A DNA stretch of 64,000 bases. It comes from Triangularia verruculosa (lineage: Eukaryota; Ascomycota; Sordariomycetes; Sordariales; Podosporaceae). Positions 11,178 through 21,601 of the stretch are shown piece by piece. Numbering within the stretch: the first letter of the stretch is position 1; every line of letters begins with the position of its first letter. Location of the stretch: positions 1 to 64,000 of the forward strand of contig MU863941.1 of assembly GCA_033296885.1 (NCBI GenBank), given 5' to 3'. A program made the position numbers and the translations under genes. Below the pieces are notes generated by a model. That model ran no database searches, was not told where the DNA came from, and worked only from the letters and a program-made list of their open reading frames with translations.

Positions 11178-11990
11178 ATGGCGGACGACGAAGACACCAA
11201 CCGCGTAACCTCGACCTGGCCAGACCCTCCGCCCTTCTGGCAAGACTTCACGCCCCAAAACATCTCCCGCTATGACACTCTCAAGTCAGACTATGCCACA
11301 GCGCACTCTGTTCCCGACCCGTACACCATCGTCCGTCTCCCAAACATTCCAGAAGACCTCATAAACCTCCAACCACCACCCGAGCCAACAGAGGGAAAAT
11401 GGAGGCTATACAGCGAAGCCCAAGCAGTCCGTTTCCTCTTTCTCTGTTTTACCCCCCCTTCGCTAACCTTAGCACCCCAACAGCTAACCGACACCCTCCA
11501 ATCCCTCACCGAAGCCGGCGTAACCCCTCTCCTCCCACCCACCATCAATCCCTCTTCCCAAGACTCCAAGCACCTCGACCGGTCCTTCGAGCTCAAAAAG
11601 CTCGCCAAATCCATCCTCCTCAATTACCTCGAGCTGGTCGGGGTGATGTCCCACAACCCAGCCCACGGCGCCGCCAAAATCCAAGACCTCAAGACATTGA
11701 TCCTGAACTTTCACCACACGCTCAACGAGTACCGCCCCCACCAGGCGCGAGAACAGCTGATACAGATCATGCAAGACCAGCTCGACACCAAGAGGGCCGA
11801 GACCGCCGCCATTAGGGGCGTGGTGGACAAGGCCAGGAGGATGATTGAGGGGTTGGGGAGTCTGGAGCTGCCTAGGTTGGACGATCAGGTGGTGACAACA
11901 GGATCAAAGGGTGGGAGGGAGACGGACGAGAGGAGGAGGCTGGGGGTCGAGAGGTGGACCGCTGCAAGTGTGGATTTGGAGTTTGCCTAG
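11178..11990 (+). CDS. med7: Mediator complex subunit 7
   Basis: Two exons, 11178-11426 and 11484-11990, give 251 residues. Mediator relays signals from activators to RNA polymerase II; MED7 is a middle-module subunit that pairs with MED21 as a long coiled-coil hinge. The N-terminus has the family pattern: WPDPPPFWQDFT, then an IPEDLINLQPPPEP segment and LTDTLQSLTEAGV. The central part has the conserved helix ELKKLAKSILLNYLELVGVM and then an LILNFHHTLNEYRPHQARE stretch. The rest is helical. The 57-nt intron has donor GTCCGT, a GCTAAC branch point and acceptor CAACAG. It is a multiple of three with no stop, so an unspliced reading stays open, but removal restores the family spacing. Ordinary size for fungal MED7. 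Confidence 0.93.
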   Translation: MADDEDTNRVTSTWPDPPPFWQDFTPQNISRYDTLKSDYATAHSVPDPYTIVRLPNIPEDLINLQPPPEPTEGKWRLYSEAQAVRFLFLCFTPPSLTLAPQQLTDTLQSLTEAGVTPLLPPTINPSSQDSKHLDRSFELKKLAKSILLNYLELVGVMSHNPAHGAAKIQDLKTLILNFHHTLNEYRPHQAREQLIQIMQDQLDTKRAETAAIRGVVDKARRMIEGLGSLELPRLDDQVVTTGSKGGRETDERRRLGVERWTAASVDLEFA

Positions 11991-12644
11991 GTGGATGGGC
12001 CAAAAGGAGAAAAAGAGATACCCGGGATACTGGAATGTTGAGACATGCTGTATGTGATTAATCTCCATATCAAAGTCACATCACAGCACATGAGAAAGGA
12101 TGGGAACTTGATAATCCAAAGCTGAGAATTTTGATTTGCAAGAATAATGCACAAAAGCTGACCTGACGGTTGGCAGCAATCCCGAAACTAAATACTAACA
12201 GCAAAACAACTTCAACAGTCCCCCTACTGACCTGTTCGAAACAAGAAAGAAAGAAAAGCCCCATCTACCGGTCCCTTCCCACCACTCTTTTGAACCGACG
12301 ACGCAACTCCAACAATACACCACAGAGAACAAAATGACAGACAGCCATGCACGAAAAAAAAAAAAGGTGCATGGGAGAAATCGACGCATGAGCAAGCCGA
12401 GAAGGTGGTGCTCCTACTCCACCATGCAAGAATTCTTCCAAGTTTCTTTTGCCATGTGCAAATAAAGAATCATGTTCCTGAGCCGTTCAAAACCCCTCTC
12501 ACCGACGCTCGAATTGCAACTTATAAACATCCTTGCGCCTGCCTTATACCGCTCCTCGGGGTGTCAGTCAGCTTGTGGGGGACACATGACTACATCGGCC
12601 CAAGATTTCCGTGTCTGCGCCATCCCTCTCGCCGCAAAATGTAC
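11991..12644. other. convergent intergenic region
   Basis: 3' flanks of med7 and bye1. AT-richer than the genes, with an A-run near 12354-12365. No coding signal. Confidence 0.65.
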
Positions 12645-15600
12645 CTAGGTTTGCGGGCCTGCTGTGGTGGCGGTAGCCTGGGGAGGAATAGGAGGGGGCG
12701 GGATGGGGGTTTGTCTTGGGGGACCTCCGGCCTGGGTAACGGGGGGTGGGATCTGGGGCGGTGGTACCGCAGTCTGTCTGACAGGAACAGCATGCTGCTG
12801 CTGCTGAATTTGAGGGTGGTGCTGCTGTGTTGGTGATCGCTGCGCTCCTGGTTGCTGATGCTGATGCTGATGCTGATGCTGATGCTGCGACGGCGGTGGT
12901 GCGTGTTGCTGCTGAACCTGATGGGGATGTGAGTATGGGGGTTGATGTTGCTGTGGAGGAGGTTGGAAATGCTGTTGTTGATGCTGCTGCAATGGGGCTT
13001 GATACTGCTGCGGCCTCTGTTGCTGTGGCTGCTGCAACGTCGGCGGGGGTGGAGGAGAAGGCCCCGATGGCTGGTTCTGGGGCCCAGGGGCTTCTTTCTC
13101 CAACACTTGACTAAGATATGGCAAGTCTTCCCTGGCTTTCGGTTCGCGCTCATAGACCCTCCTGATGAGCTCCCACTCGGACCGCGTCATCGCATGCGCC
13201 TGGGGAAGAAGGAAGGCGACAGTCGGGCTCCTGATATAGGGGCCCAAAACTTCTCGCGCTTCGGCAGTCCCTCGTCGTTGTGCCTCCTCCAGACGCGCCT
13301 GCTCTGGCGTCAGAGTCATTTCCTGGGGTTGCGGTGCAGGAACTGCTGCTGCTTGTTGCTGTTGAAGCGGAGTAGTGCTGTTACGAGGAGGCGTGGGATA
13401 GTTGGGAAACGGCCCTGAATTCACCGTGGGGGAATACGCTGGTGCAGAGATAGACTGACGAGTAGCGGGTGGAAAGCCTGCTGCAGTAGGAGTCGGGGTA
13501 TCAGGCGAGTGTGCGTATTCCTGTCGCATAGCAGGCTGAGTCACCACCTGCTGAGCCTTTGGTTGCTGCGCCTTGCCATCCTCCCATCGATAAACAAAGA
13601 CGGCAAGCATCATAGGCCCAGTCCGGTTCTGCGGGATGAAGTTGTCCTCCAGATTCATCATGAATTCAGGATGGCCACCCTGACCGGGCAGTACCGGCAC
13701 CAGGTAACTATCCCGAACGTTGGCGACCCCCTTACGGTCCACCACGCCATACCTCTTCTTGGTGACGAAATAATCAACAAGCTTCTGCATATCAGCCTTG
13801 CCCTGAGGTGACGTCGGTTCCAAGTTGACCACTATGACATCCGACACCTGACTGTACCTCATACCGCAGAGATACACATTGGCTGCTTGCTCATCGATCC
13901 GCCCACACACTGTAATGTTTTTTGGGATGACCTTATCCCAGCTTATGCCGACGCTCTCCCCGGGGTTGCCACCGCCGATGTGCTTCGCCGTGACCTGGAA
14001 CTCGGCAATCGTGTTCATGACAAGATTCCCACGCCAAACCACGTCCGGATCTGTCTCTTCCCTGGGTGAATAGGGAGGCGATTGGCTACCGTCTTCGCCA
14101 AGCATGCGATCAACATCTGGATCCACCCCAGGGCCGGCAGAAGGGGCGGCCGGCAGAGGAGGGGCTGGGCGCTGAGAGACAGCGGGAGACTTGACACTGG
14201 AGTAGACCTTGTTGAGATCGAAGTCGGCTCGGCTGGGAGACTGCTGAGTGTCGACGGCCAGCCCTCGAGACGCTGACCTGGCGCGGCTCGCTTCAGATGA
14301 CTCTCTAGGTTCTGACCTGGGCGCACTAGGCCGGCGCACTGGGCCTGATGGGGTGTCTTCACTGGTCATGGCAAACCCATCGTCACCGATGATCTCGTCG
14401 CCCTTGTGCGTCCTCCGTATCCGAGGGACATCCTCAGTGATCTTGATGGCCTGCTTCTCGGCCCGGGCTTTCATTTCTGCTGTCTGATCCTGAAGTTCCT
14501 TAGACGCCAGCTCTTCTGTAGACATGGCAGCCAGCATCGGCGGTGTCAGGGTGCCCTCGAGAAGCCGGCTTCCCAACTCAAGGTTAGACTTGAGGTTGTG
14601 GACGAGGGTCCTTCCCTGGTTCCGGTAGGAGTCCTGGGTGGGATGCGTGTCATAGACGGCGCGCTCGACCTGGAGCGCAAACTTCTCGGCACGATCGTTG
14701 ACAGAAACGCCATCTGACGGTACAAGGCCCTTCTTGTCGGCGGCACCGAGTGAGTGCACAAGAGACTTTATGAGCGCCTTGGCAACACCCTGGCGACTAT
14801 CGGGCAACTCAGTGGCCTTGGACGGAATATCGGCCGGGGGCGTATAAGCAGGTGTAGATACAGGAACAGACTGTGTCTCTGTAACTTTTCGAAGCTTCTA
14901 AGGTGAAGGTACCCGCCAAAGTTAGTCACGAACATGATTTAAAGCCCAAAATAAGAGCAGTGGAAACTTACCTTGGTTTCCTTTTCTTGTGCTCCATCCA
15001 CGGTTTTTCGCTTCTGTCCCGAGACCTTAGGTTCCTTTTCCTTCTTTGGTTCCGGCGCCGGAGGGGGAGGAGGTGGTGGTGGTGACTGTTGCGGTGTCCG
15101 TGATTCCTCCTCCTTCAAATCGCTTGTCCGCTTCTTGCCCTTCTTGGTTCCCTTCTTCTTCTTGGACTTCTCCTCCTCATTCTTGCGTCGGGTTTCCCAG
15201 AGCTTCTCGCCCCTTTCCAAAGCAGCCAGGAGCTCCTTGTGATTCTCGGGCTTGCACTGCTCGCACCAGTAGTTCTTGGGGATATCTTCTGCGAAGCGGC
15301 TTATTCCCATGCAAATGTTGTGCTGCCAGGCGGTGCATGTGTCGCAAGCAATCCAGGGCTCTCCGGAGTCCTCATCTTGCTCCGTGGCGCCGCAGACGCA
15401 GCGGATGATCTCTTCTTCGGGCTCCTCGGGCTCGGGGGCGGCCTTCTTGCCCTTCTTGGAGCCACCGGTTCGCTTCTTTGGCGGTTCGACGAGCTGGTCG
15501 AGCTGCTCGTGGGCCTTGTGCTGGCCCTTTGTCGCCCTGACGGAACGGCGGGGTTCTGGGTCTGGAGTGGAATCGGCTGTCAGTTGCTGCTGGTTCTTGT

Positions 15601-15727
15601 TCTGCCTGCGCGCCGACTGGCGTCGCGGAGCCATGCTGCTGCTGGGGGGACTGGGTGAGCTGGGGGAGTTGGGGGTCGGGGTGCGCGAAGCGTCCCTTCG
15701 GCGCGCACGTTGCTGCTTACCAGACAT
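12645..15727 (-). CDS. bye1: BYE1-like transcription elongation factor (PHD, TFIIS-M, SPOC)
   Basis: Two exons, 15727-14972 and 14897-12645, give 1002 residues. The 74-nt intron is phase 0 (GTAAGT...CTTAG). A PHD finger lies at about residues 107-164 (RCVCGATE, WIACDTCTAWQHNICMG, YWCEQCKPE). Known PHD fingers of this type bind methylated H3K4. A TFIIS central domain follows at about 284-410 and contacts RNA polymerase II in yeast Bye1. A SPOC domain spans roughly 538-682 (VVWRGNLVMNTIAEF to FMMNLEDNF). The last 300 residues are very rich in Gln, Pro and His. The protein is longer than yeast Bye1 because of this tail. Start chosen at the ATG at 15727; upstream in-frame codons include no ATG. 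It diverges from pre9 and converges with med7. Confidence 0.92.
12857..12886. repeat. (GATGCT)5 coding repeat
   Basis: Five perfect hexamers inside bye1. On the coding strand they give alternating Gln-His in the low-complexity tail and are probably length-variable between strains. Confidence 0.9.
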
Positions 15728-16757
15728 GGCCGCGTCAGTGGGAGACGGTAAATAAACGGGCGGAAGGTTCAGGTAGGTAGGTGGGTAGGCAGGCAATGGG
15801 GGGGCGCCTTGCTTTGCTTCTGTCGCTTCCCGTGAAGGTGGGCGGGCTACTGTTTGCTCAAAAGCATGCGTTGAGATGGCATGCGGGTCACTCGATCAGG
15901 TAGGTAGGTATTTTACGCTTGCATGGAAACTAACGACCAGACTGCCCTCTGATGCACGCGACAGAAAAGCAGCAGAAACAGGTAAACAGAATTCAATAGG
16001 ATAGGCCCCTTCTGAAGCTATCCGCGAGCATCCAAAGCGCCCTCAGTGTTTTCCCACGGCAGAGGAGGTGGGGGAGCTTCCAGAATTTTGGCCCTCAGTC
16101 CAAGCTCCAAGAGCGGCAGAAGACGGGGAAGCAGAGCGCGCGGTGGTGTGGCGCGACAGGTGTCGTTGAACTCGTTCTGGGCACTGCCTGTGCCTTTCGA
16201 GCGGTAGAACTTGATGGGATGTCGGTTCGCGATGGATAACGCTGCTTGTACGCGACAATGGCGTCGGCGCGTGGGTCAATCTGTGTCGCGATCTCAGGTG
16301 ACGAATTGCGGAGGTTGGAAAGAGGAGGTGGCCGAAGAAGAAGCGCGACGGCGGGAAGCAGCAGAGGGACGGACGGGATTGCATTTTGGAGCTCGGGCGG
16401 GCAGGAATTGGCCTGCTTATGTAACGCCTTTTTTTCGCCAGGCTAAGTCGGTGCTTGGCATGCTCAAGCCCCGATGGCGGGACACCTTTTGCTGCCTGAA
16501 GTGCAAGGCCGCCAGAGGGAGAGCTAGCTACGTACCTTACGCGTGTGAGGCGCTTGCCTGGAGCTCCCCCAGGCTGGGGGGGTTACCTGAAGGCGAGAGG
16601 TGCAGCACCGTCCGTCAGCCTTCCCACCATACAACCACATCCACATCCACAGCCCACACGATTGACACCACGCAGGCCTGAGCCAGGCTGTCCAGATTGC
16701 TTCTGTTCCCACCGTCACTCTCCTTTTACCGTCAGATTCACCACAACAGCCGCCATC
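15728..16757. promoter_or_regulatory. divergent promoter region bye1 / pre9
   Basis: 1.03 kb between divergent start codons. It contains TAGGTAGGTA repeats near 15770-15790 and 15898-15909, and a possible small minus-strand gene at 16018-16384 (listed separately). I did not find a clear proteasome-type control element. Confidence 0.5.
16018..16384 (-). CDS. possible small gene of unknown function (uncertain)
   Basis: The open frame ending with TAG at 16018-16020 has codon use like real genes here, for example AAG TTC TAC CGC and CAG AAC GAG TTC AAC GAC ACC. It reads IKFYRSKGTGSAQNEFNDTC and then a Leu/Pro-rich stretch ending PLPWENTEGALDARG. It has no ATG of its own. One model joins 16384-16303 to 16241-16018 through a 61-nt intron (weak donor GTCACC, acceptor AAGCAG) and gives 101 residues. 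A neighbouring frame over 16210-16295 also looks coding, so a frameshifted relic is equally possible. I do not recognise the protein. Confidence 0.2.
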
Positions 16758-17770
16758 ATGTCCCGAAGATACGATTCCCGAGTACGTTGTTGGCCGCCTG
16801 CTGTGTCTACGGCTCCACCAACATTGGGGGAGCATTTGCTGCGCTGGGAGCTCCTTCGCAGCCAGGCAAAAGCGATACCACCAAGCTAACTCCCATGTCT
16901 AGACAACCATCTTCTCCCCGGACGGCCGTCTGTACCAGGTCGAATATGCCCTCGAAGCCATCTCTCACGCCGGCACAGCCATTGGTATTCTCGCCAAGGA
17001 TGGCATTGTCCTCGCTGCTGAGCGCAAGGTCACCTCGAAGCTGCTTGAGCAAGACACCTCGGCCGAGAAGCTCTACATCCTCAATGAGTATGCATCTCGC
17101 TCTCACACTCTGGTGGTTGGATGTTTCTTGCAAGCGCTCGGGACTTTGTGCTAATCTCGCTCTGTTTGTAGCAACATGATTTGCGCCGTTGCCGGCATGA
17201 CGGCGGACGCCAACATCCTGATCAACTATGCCCGACAAGCCGCCCAACGCTATCTCCTTACATATAACGAAGATATTCCCTGCGAACAGCTCGTCCGTCG
17301 TCTCTGCGATCTCAAGCAAGGCTACACACAGCACGGTGGTCTCCGGCCCTTTGGTGTTTCTTTCATCTATGCCGGTTGGGATCCCCAGCGTCAGTTCCAG
17401 CTCTACCTCAGCAACCCATCAGGCAACTATGGCGGCTGGAAGGCGACAAGCTCTGGTGCCAACCACGCTAGCGCCCAGAGCTTGTTGAAGCAGGATTACA
17501 AGGAGGACTGCACGTTGGAGGAGGCATGCGGCATGGCCGTCAAGGTGTTGAGCAAGACAATGGACTCGACCAAGCTCAGCAGCGAGAAGAGTAGGTTCTG
17601 CCGGGGTTTCTCATGGAATAAGGGGCCATGGCTAACAAATAACAGTCGAGTTTGCGACGGTAGGCCAGACAAAGGATGGCAAGATTTACCACAGATTATG
17701 GAACGCGGACGAGATCGACTCGCTGCTGAAGAAGCACGACTTGGCAAAGGACGAGACCAAAGAGGAGTAA
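16758..17770 (+). CDS. pre9: 20S proteasome subunit alpha-3 (alpha type 4)
   Basis: Four exons: 16758-16781, 16903-17087, 17172-17590 and 17646-17770, giving 250 residues. Introns are 121, 84 and 55 nt with standard splice sites. The start is the proteasome alpha signature, MSRRYDSR then TTIFSPDGRLYQVEYALEA, which forms the N-terminal helix at the entry gate of the 20S core. Next come GTAIGILAKDGIVLAAERK and NMICAVAGMTADANILINYAR. The sequence GYTQHGGLRPFGVSF is the usual alpha-subunit landmark, and the tail is charged (KDETKEE). Alpha subunits are not catalytic; this one shapes the outer ring and binds regulators. Among the seven alphas the YDSRTTIFSPDGRLYQVEYA start and RLWNADEIDSLLKKH end fit alpha-3. 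The very short first exon is typical of fungal orthologs. Confidence 0.95.
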
Positions 17771-18019
17771 ATAGACCACATCTGGGGGAGAGACGGGAAG
17801 CACCAAATTATGCAAAATGGCTTTTCAGCGCCGCGTGTACTAATAGAAGATGTGCCAAATGCTGTTTTGCCCCAACACCTCGCATACTTTAGACCCAAGC
17901 ATGTACCAAACATCCTGTTATATGTTATCAGTGTGACAGATGGCGATTGGCATATGAACAGTCTAGTTTGTCGATATATGTCTTGCTTGGTCACTATAAA
18001 CCCGAATCAGCAATTCTCC

Positions 18020-19140
18020 TCATCTGCTGTTCAGCTCTCTCAGCTCATGGCCTACATTCCTGCCACCAGCACCCTCTTCTTCATCCCTCAATCTCCCGTA
18101 TCCCGGCCCATCCGTCACTCCTGGCGGTCCGGCATAGGGCTCATTGCACCTGACACTGCTCAGCCTAGGCCAGTATCGCCTGTAACTCCAATATGCGACT
18201 GTCCACCCCAGAAGGCTACCGATGGTGACATCATAAACGTCATGCCTGTAGTCCTGACACCTCGAAATGGCAATCATTGTCGCGCCTACTAGCGGCCCAA
18301 GACAAAACAAGGCCTTGAGGAGATCACCCCTGACGAGCTTCTCCGTGTGCTCCGCTATCGACCCTGGTCCATGGGCAAAGATGCGGGTCTGACCGGCCAA
18401 GAAGAGGGAGAGATAGCCGAGGCCTGCGAAGGAGAAGGAGCTGTGACCCGAGGGGAAGGACCGCCAGCCGTCGTGGAGCTTGTGGTGGCCAGTTTCAGTG
18501 CAGACCGAGATGTCGACCAGTTTGTCAACGGGTGTCCCAGGCAACGCGGCGCACCGGGAAAGGAGGTCGGGACGGGGGCGGCCGACGGCGTTTTTGATGA
18601 CATCGGTTAGAAAGGAGGTGAGGACGAGGGCGATGGCGAAGCCAAGGATGGTGACGTGATGTTTGTGCGGGGAGGCGGAGCAGATCAGGTTCGTGACGAA
18701 GACAAGGAGTAGAGGGATAAAGAGGGCGTAGCCGAAGTCGTGGGCTGGAGACACGATCTCGGGTTAGTCACAGGCAAAGAACAGAGGGGTTTCGCAAAGG
18801 GGAGAGGGGGGGTTGTTTACTCAACGGAACTCTTTCGACTTCTGCGTAGGGAAACGAGATGCGCAGGTCGTTGAGCGAGAACAGGCGGTGGAACGGTTCG
18901 ACAAAGAATTGGATGACAAGATAGCTAGCTAAAAGAATAGCAAGGCCGATGTAGTCGGACGCATACGTTCTCTAGAGTTAGACAAGAATAATCAACATGC
19001 TATTCAAAAAAAACAAAACAAAAAAACAAGCAAGGCTCGGCTCATTCATGTGTGCGAGGTGAACTTGCATTCCAGAATCGCAAAACGGAGGCCAGAAAGC
19101 CGCTGCCGTTGGCCGGCGAATTGGGCTTTGGGGGCGCCAT
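18020..19140 (-). CDS. PAP2-family lipid phosphatase
   Basis: Three exons: 19140-19069, 18971-18821 and 18744-18020, giving 315 residues. It is an integral membrane lipid phosphate phosphatase, related to diacylglycerol pyrophosphate and phosphatidate phosphatases, which removes phosphate from lipid headgroups. All three catalytic motifs are present: K125NAVGRPRP, P172SGH, and S235R with H242 and D246 in SRCQDYRHDVYD. These form the phospho-histidine site. About six membrane segments are visible, beginning with YIGLAILLASYLVIQFFV. Intron 1 (97 nt) uses a GC donor, AAT|GCAAGT, with acceptor CTCTAG. No GT donor keeps the reading frame with the expected RTYASDYIG start of exon 2. Intron 2 is a standard 76-nt intron. 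It converges with pre9 across 249 bp. The acidic and Gly-rich C-terminal tail is variable in the family. Confidence 0.9.
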
Positions 19141-19718
19141 GGCGAGTAGTCACCGCCGTCGGAGAGCTTTGAAGATGCGTCGGAGCATTGAAGCTTGCAC
19201 CAAAAAGAAAAACCAAAAACAAAAAAGGTAATAAGGTAAGCTTTCTGTTGAGGAGAATCAAGCACAAGGACAGCTCTCTTGATCCCTGTCAGCAACCGCC
19301 CAAGAGCCGAGCGACTTGGCCTTGCTTGCAGGGCATTACAGGGGGGGTCGAGATTCTGGGGATGGTGCCTCTTGGCGCGCCAGGGGGCCGTTGGCTGTGG
19401 GGATCCCTGCTTTAACTTCTTCAATCTCCTCACCTTCAACGCCCTGCGGCTTGCCCTTCATGCCTTCCCGCGTGGTGATAAGGTGCAAGGGCTCTCTGTA
19501 TTTCTTACTAGAGAAACACTCAAGGGACAAACAAGCCAACCATAGCCAATACATCGATATCTCTATCCCTTTGATTTCAGGTGTTTTATAGCCCTCGACT
19601 TCGTGATGTGAGCATCAGGTATAAGATGAGGCCTTGGGCTTCAAGTACAGTCCTCTCATTCATCCTCAAGCAACTGGTCATTCTTTGAGTCTTTTGTCAC
19701 CCTTCACCCCATCTCACA
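19141..19718. promoter_or_regulatory. divergent promoter region, lipid phosphatase / secreted protein
   Basis: 578 bp between divergent starts. The plus-strand side contains a TATA-like box (separate entry). The minus-strand leader of the phosphatase lies just upstream of 19140. Confidence 0.55.
19620..19626 (+). promoter_or_regulatory. TATA-like box
   Basis: TATAAGA, 99 bp before the ATG of the secreted Ser/Thr/Pro-rich protein. Position fits a core promoter with a short leader. Not tested. Confidence 0.4.
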
Positions 19719-20654
19719 ATGTCTCCCTCGAAGCTGTTGCTTGCAGGCTTGCTTGCCCTGACAGCCCCGGTTCGAGCCATCCCACACCTCCAAAACTATG
19801 ACCAAGCCTGCTGCCCATGCCCAGTGTCAGCATCAACCATCACCATCACCATCCCGGCCGAGACAGCAACAGTCACCCTGGCTCCTCCACCGGCTCATAC
19901 GGCAACTGCCACACTCTCAACACCATCGCTCCAAGAAATTACCATCCAAACAGTCCGGGTGATTCCACGTCCAAGCTTGATCCCCGAGCCCCCACGACTC
20001 TACTCGGCACCTATTCCTCTCGTCCAGACAGTTACCATCTCTGCGCCAAACCAACCACCCGCCGTCATCCGTCTCCCATCAACCGTCACACTCACCCAAT
20101 ACCCACCTGAGACCAGCACATCAGCAACCCCCGAGTCAACCTCCGAACCAACACCACCATCGCAAGAATACATCACCATCACCATCACCATGACCCCTTC
20201 TCCCTCAACAACTCAAACCTCCTCACCAAGCGTCATCACCATCACTCTCCCCAACCCTCCACCGTCCACAAAAACAGCAACGGCCAACGAGTCAGATGAG
20301 ACCACCCTCTACACCATCCCCCAGCCCTCCATCTTCACCCCCTACAACCCCTTCCGGCCTATCCCGTCCCCCTCAACATCCACCTCGACAAGCACCTACA
20401 CCTCAACCATCACTCTGCCAGCTTCATCACTCTCCCCACCGGTCCCAGATGACAGCGATGATGACAGCGATAGCGATAATGAGGATGAAGATGATGCCGA
20501 GCAAACAGGCTGCAGCACCGGCATCATCGCAACCGTCTTGTCCACCACAAGAGTAACGGTGTACAACACCGTCACAAGAACCATATACCCCGTTTCCTTT
20601 CAGGAAACCGTCACCAGCATACTGACAGCGAGCTCAAGTGGCCATGTCGTGTAG
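19719..20654 (+). CDS. secreted Ser/Thr/Pro-rich protein
   Basis: A single exon of 311 residues with an N-terminal signal peptide (MSPSKLLLAGLLALTAPVRA, cleavage probably near residue 20). A short cysteine cluster, ACCPCP, follows. The rest is mostly Thr, Ser and Pro with recurring alternating segments such as TITITIP, ITITITMT and VITITLPNPP. These would be heavily O-glycosylated and could stack as beta strands. Near residue 250 there is a run of Asp, Ser and Glu. The end (TRVTVYNTVTRTIYPVSFQETV) again alternates polar and hydrophobic residues. There is no clear GPI signal or catalytic domain. This resembles fungal cell-wall or extracellular matrix proteins of unknown role. Expression as an extracellular product is inferred from the signal peptide only. 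Confidence 0.75.
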   Translation: MSPSKLLLAGLLALTAPVRAIPHLQNYDQACCPCPVSASTITITIPAETATVTLAPPPAHTATATLSTPSLQEITIQTVRVIPRPSLIPEPPRLYSAPIPLVQTVTISAPNQPPAVIRLPSTVTLTQYPPETSTSATPESTSEPTPPSQEYITITITMTPSPSTTQTSSPSVITITLPNPPPSTKTATANESDETTLYTIPQPSIFTPYNPFRPIPSPSTSTSTSTYTSTITLPASSLSPPVPDDSDDDSDSDNEDEDDAEQTGCSTGIIATVLSTTRVTVYNTVTRTIYPVSFQETVTSILTASSSGHVV

Positions 20655-21601
20655 TTAATTAACTGGTGTTATGTTTTCTTATTTGTCCGAGTACTGCTAT
20701 GAAGTTTGGGAATTGGGTAAAATTTATGTAATGCATGTGTAAGAATACCTAGAAAAAGAAACAAAGATGATAATAATTGCCGTTTATTTCTATATTCGAG
20801 GTAGCTGGCACCATATTCGGGGAGCCGTCACCCCCGGATTTGTCATCAATAGTGCTTCCACTTCTCTGAGGTGCCTGTGTGAAGCAACCACTTCATATTC
20901 ACCGGTTTGCAAATTTTATAGACCATAATCACTGAGAAGGCTCAAGTCATGAGGTATCATTACTAACACTCCCCTAGACCAATGCAAAGAAACAAGAAAC
21001 AAAGATACCGGGAATCATACTACCTGACACTGCTCTACCTGACCACCCACAACAGACCTCTCCCTTCCTTTGCTCTGCCCATGCTGAAAAGGCTACGCAC
21101 TCTCAACAAGAGAACAAGAGTAATAACAAAACAAAAATAGCAATGCCCTTGTTATTTGCTCCCACTTTGCATGCCAAAAGACGCCACCCATTTGGGTTCC
21201 TGTACTACTACTACTACTACTACTTGCCACTAACTGCCCTGCTCCTCCAATAAAGCCCCAAAGCAAACTGATGTAAAAAGACGACGCCTATGAGACAGCA
21301 AGAAAACAAAGAGAAAATAACCCCTGATGACCAGAAAAAAGAGAGCTTGATATAGCCTGCCCAGTTTGGTGTTGTTTGTGCTGCCGCTGACAATGCTGTA
21401 AAATGTGAAAGAGAAAAAGAGGCTGGCGGACTAATGGCGGTATCATGAATGAAGATTGTTGCTGTTTCCTTTCCCGTGCAAGCTTTTTCCCCCTCCCCCA
21501 ATGTCTGTCGTGTCGTGTCATTATAAGACCCATAGTGAGTCTCGAAAATCATGATGCCGCCTCTTCGTTCCCTTCTATGACTCCTCTGATGCTGTAGATT
21601 C
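20655..21601. other. convergent intergenic region
   Basis: 3' flanks of the secreted-protein gene and the CDC4-like gene. It contains the (TAC)7 repeat and A/T-rich tracts; no coding signal. Confidence 0.65.
21203..21223. repeat. (TAC)7 repeat
   Basis: Seven TAC units in the 3' flank of the CDC4-like gene. Confidence 0.9.

Noticed and set aside
15728..15796. 23-residue N-terminal extension of BYE1
   Set aside because: It starts from a TTG codon only. The first ATG in frame is at 15727.
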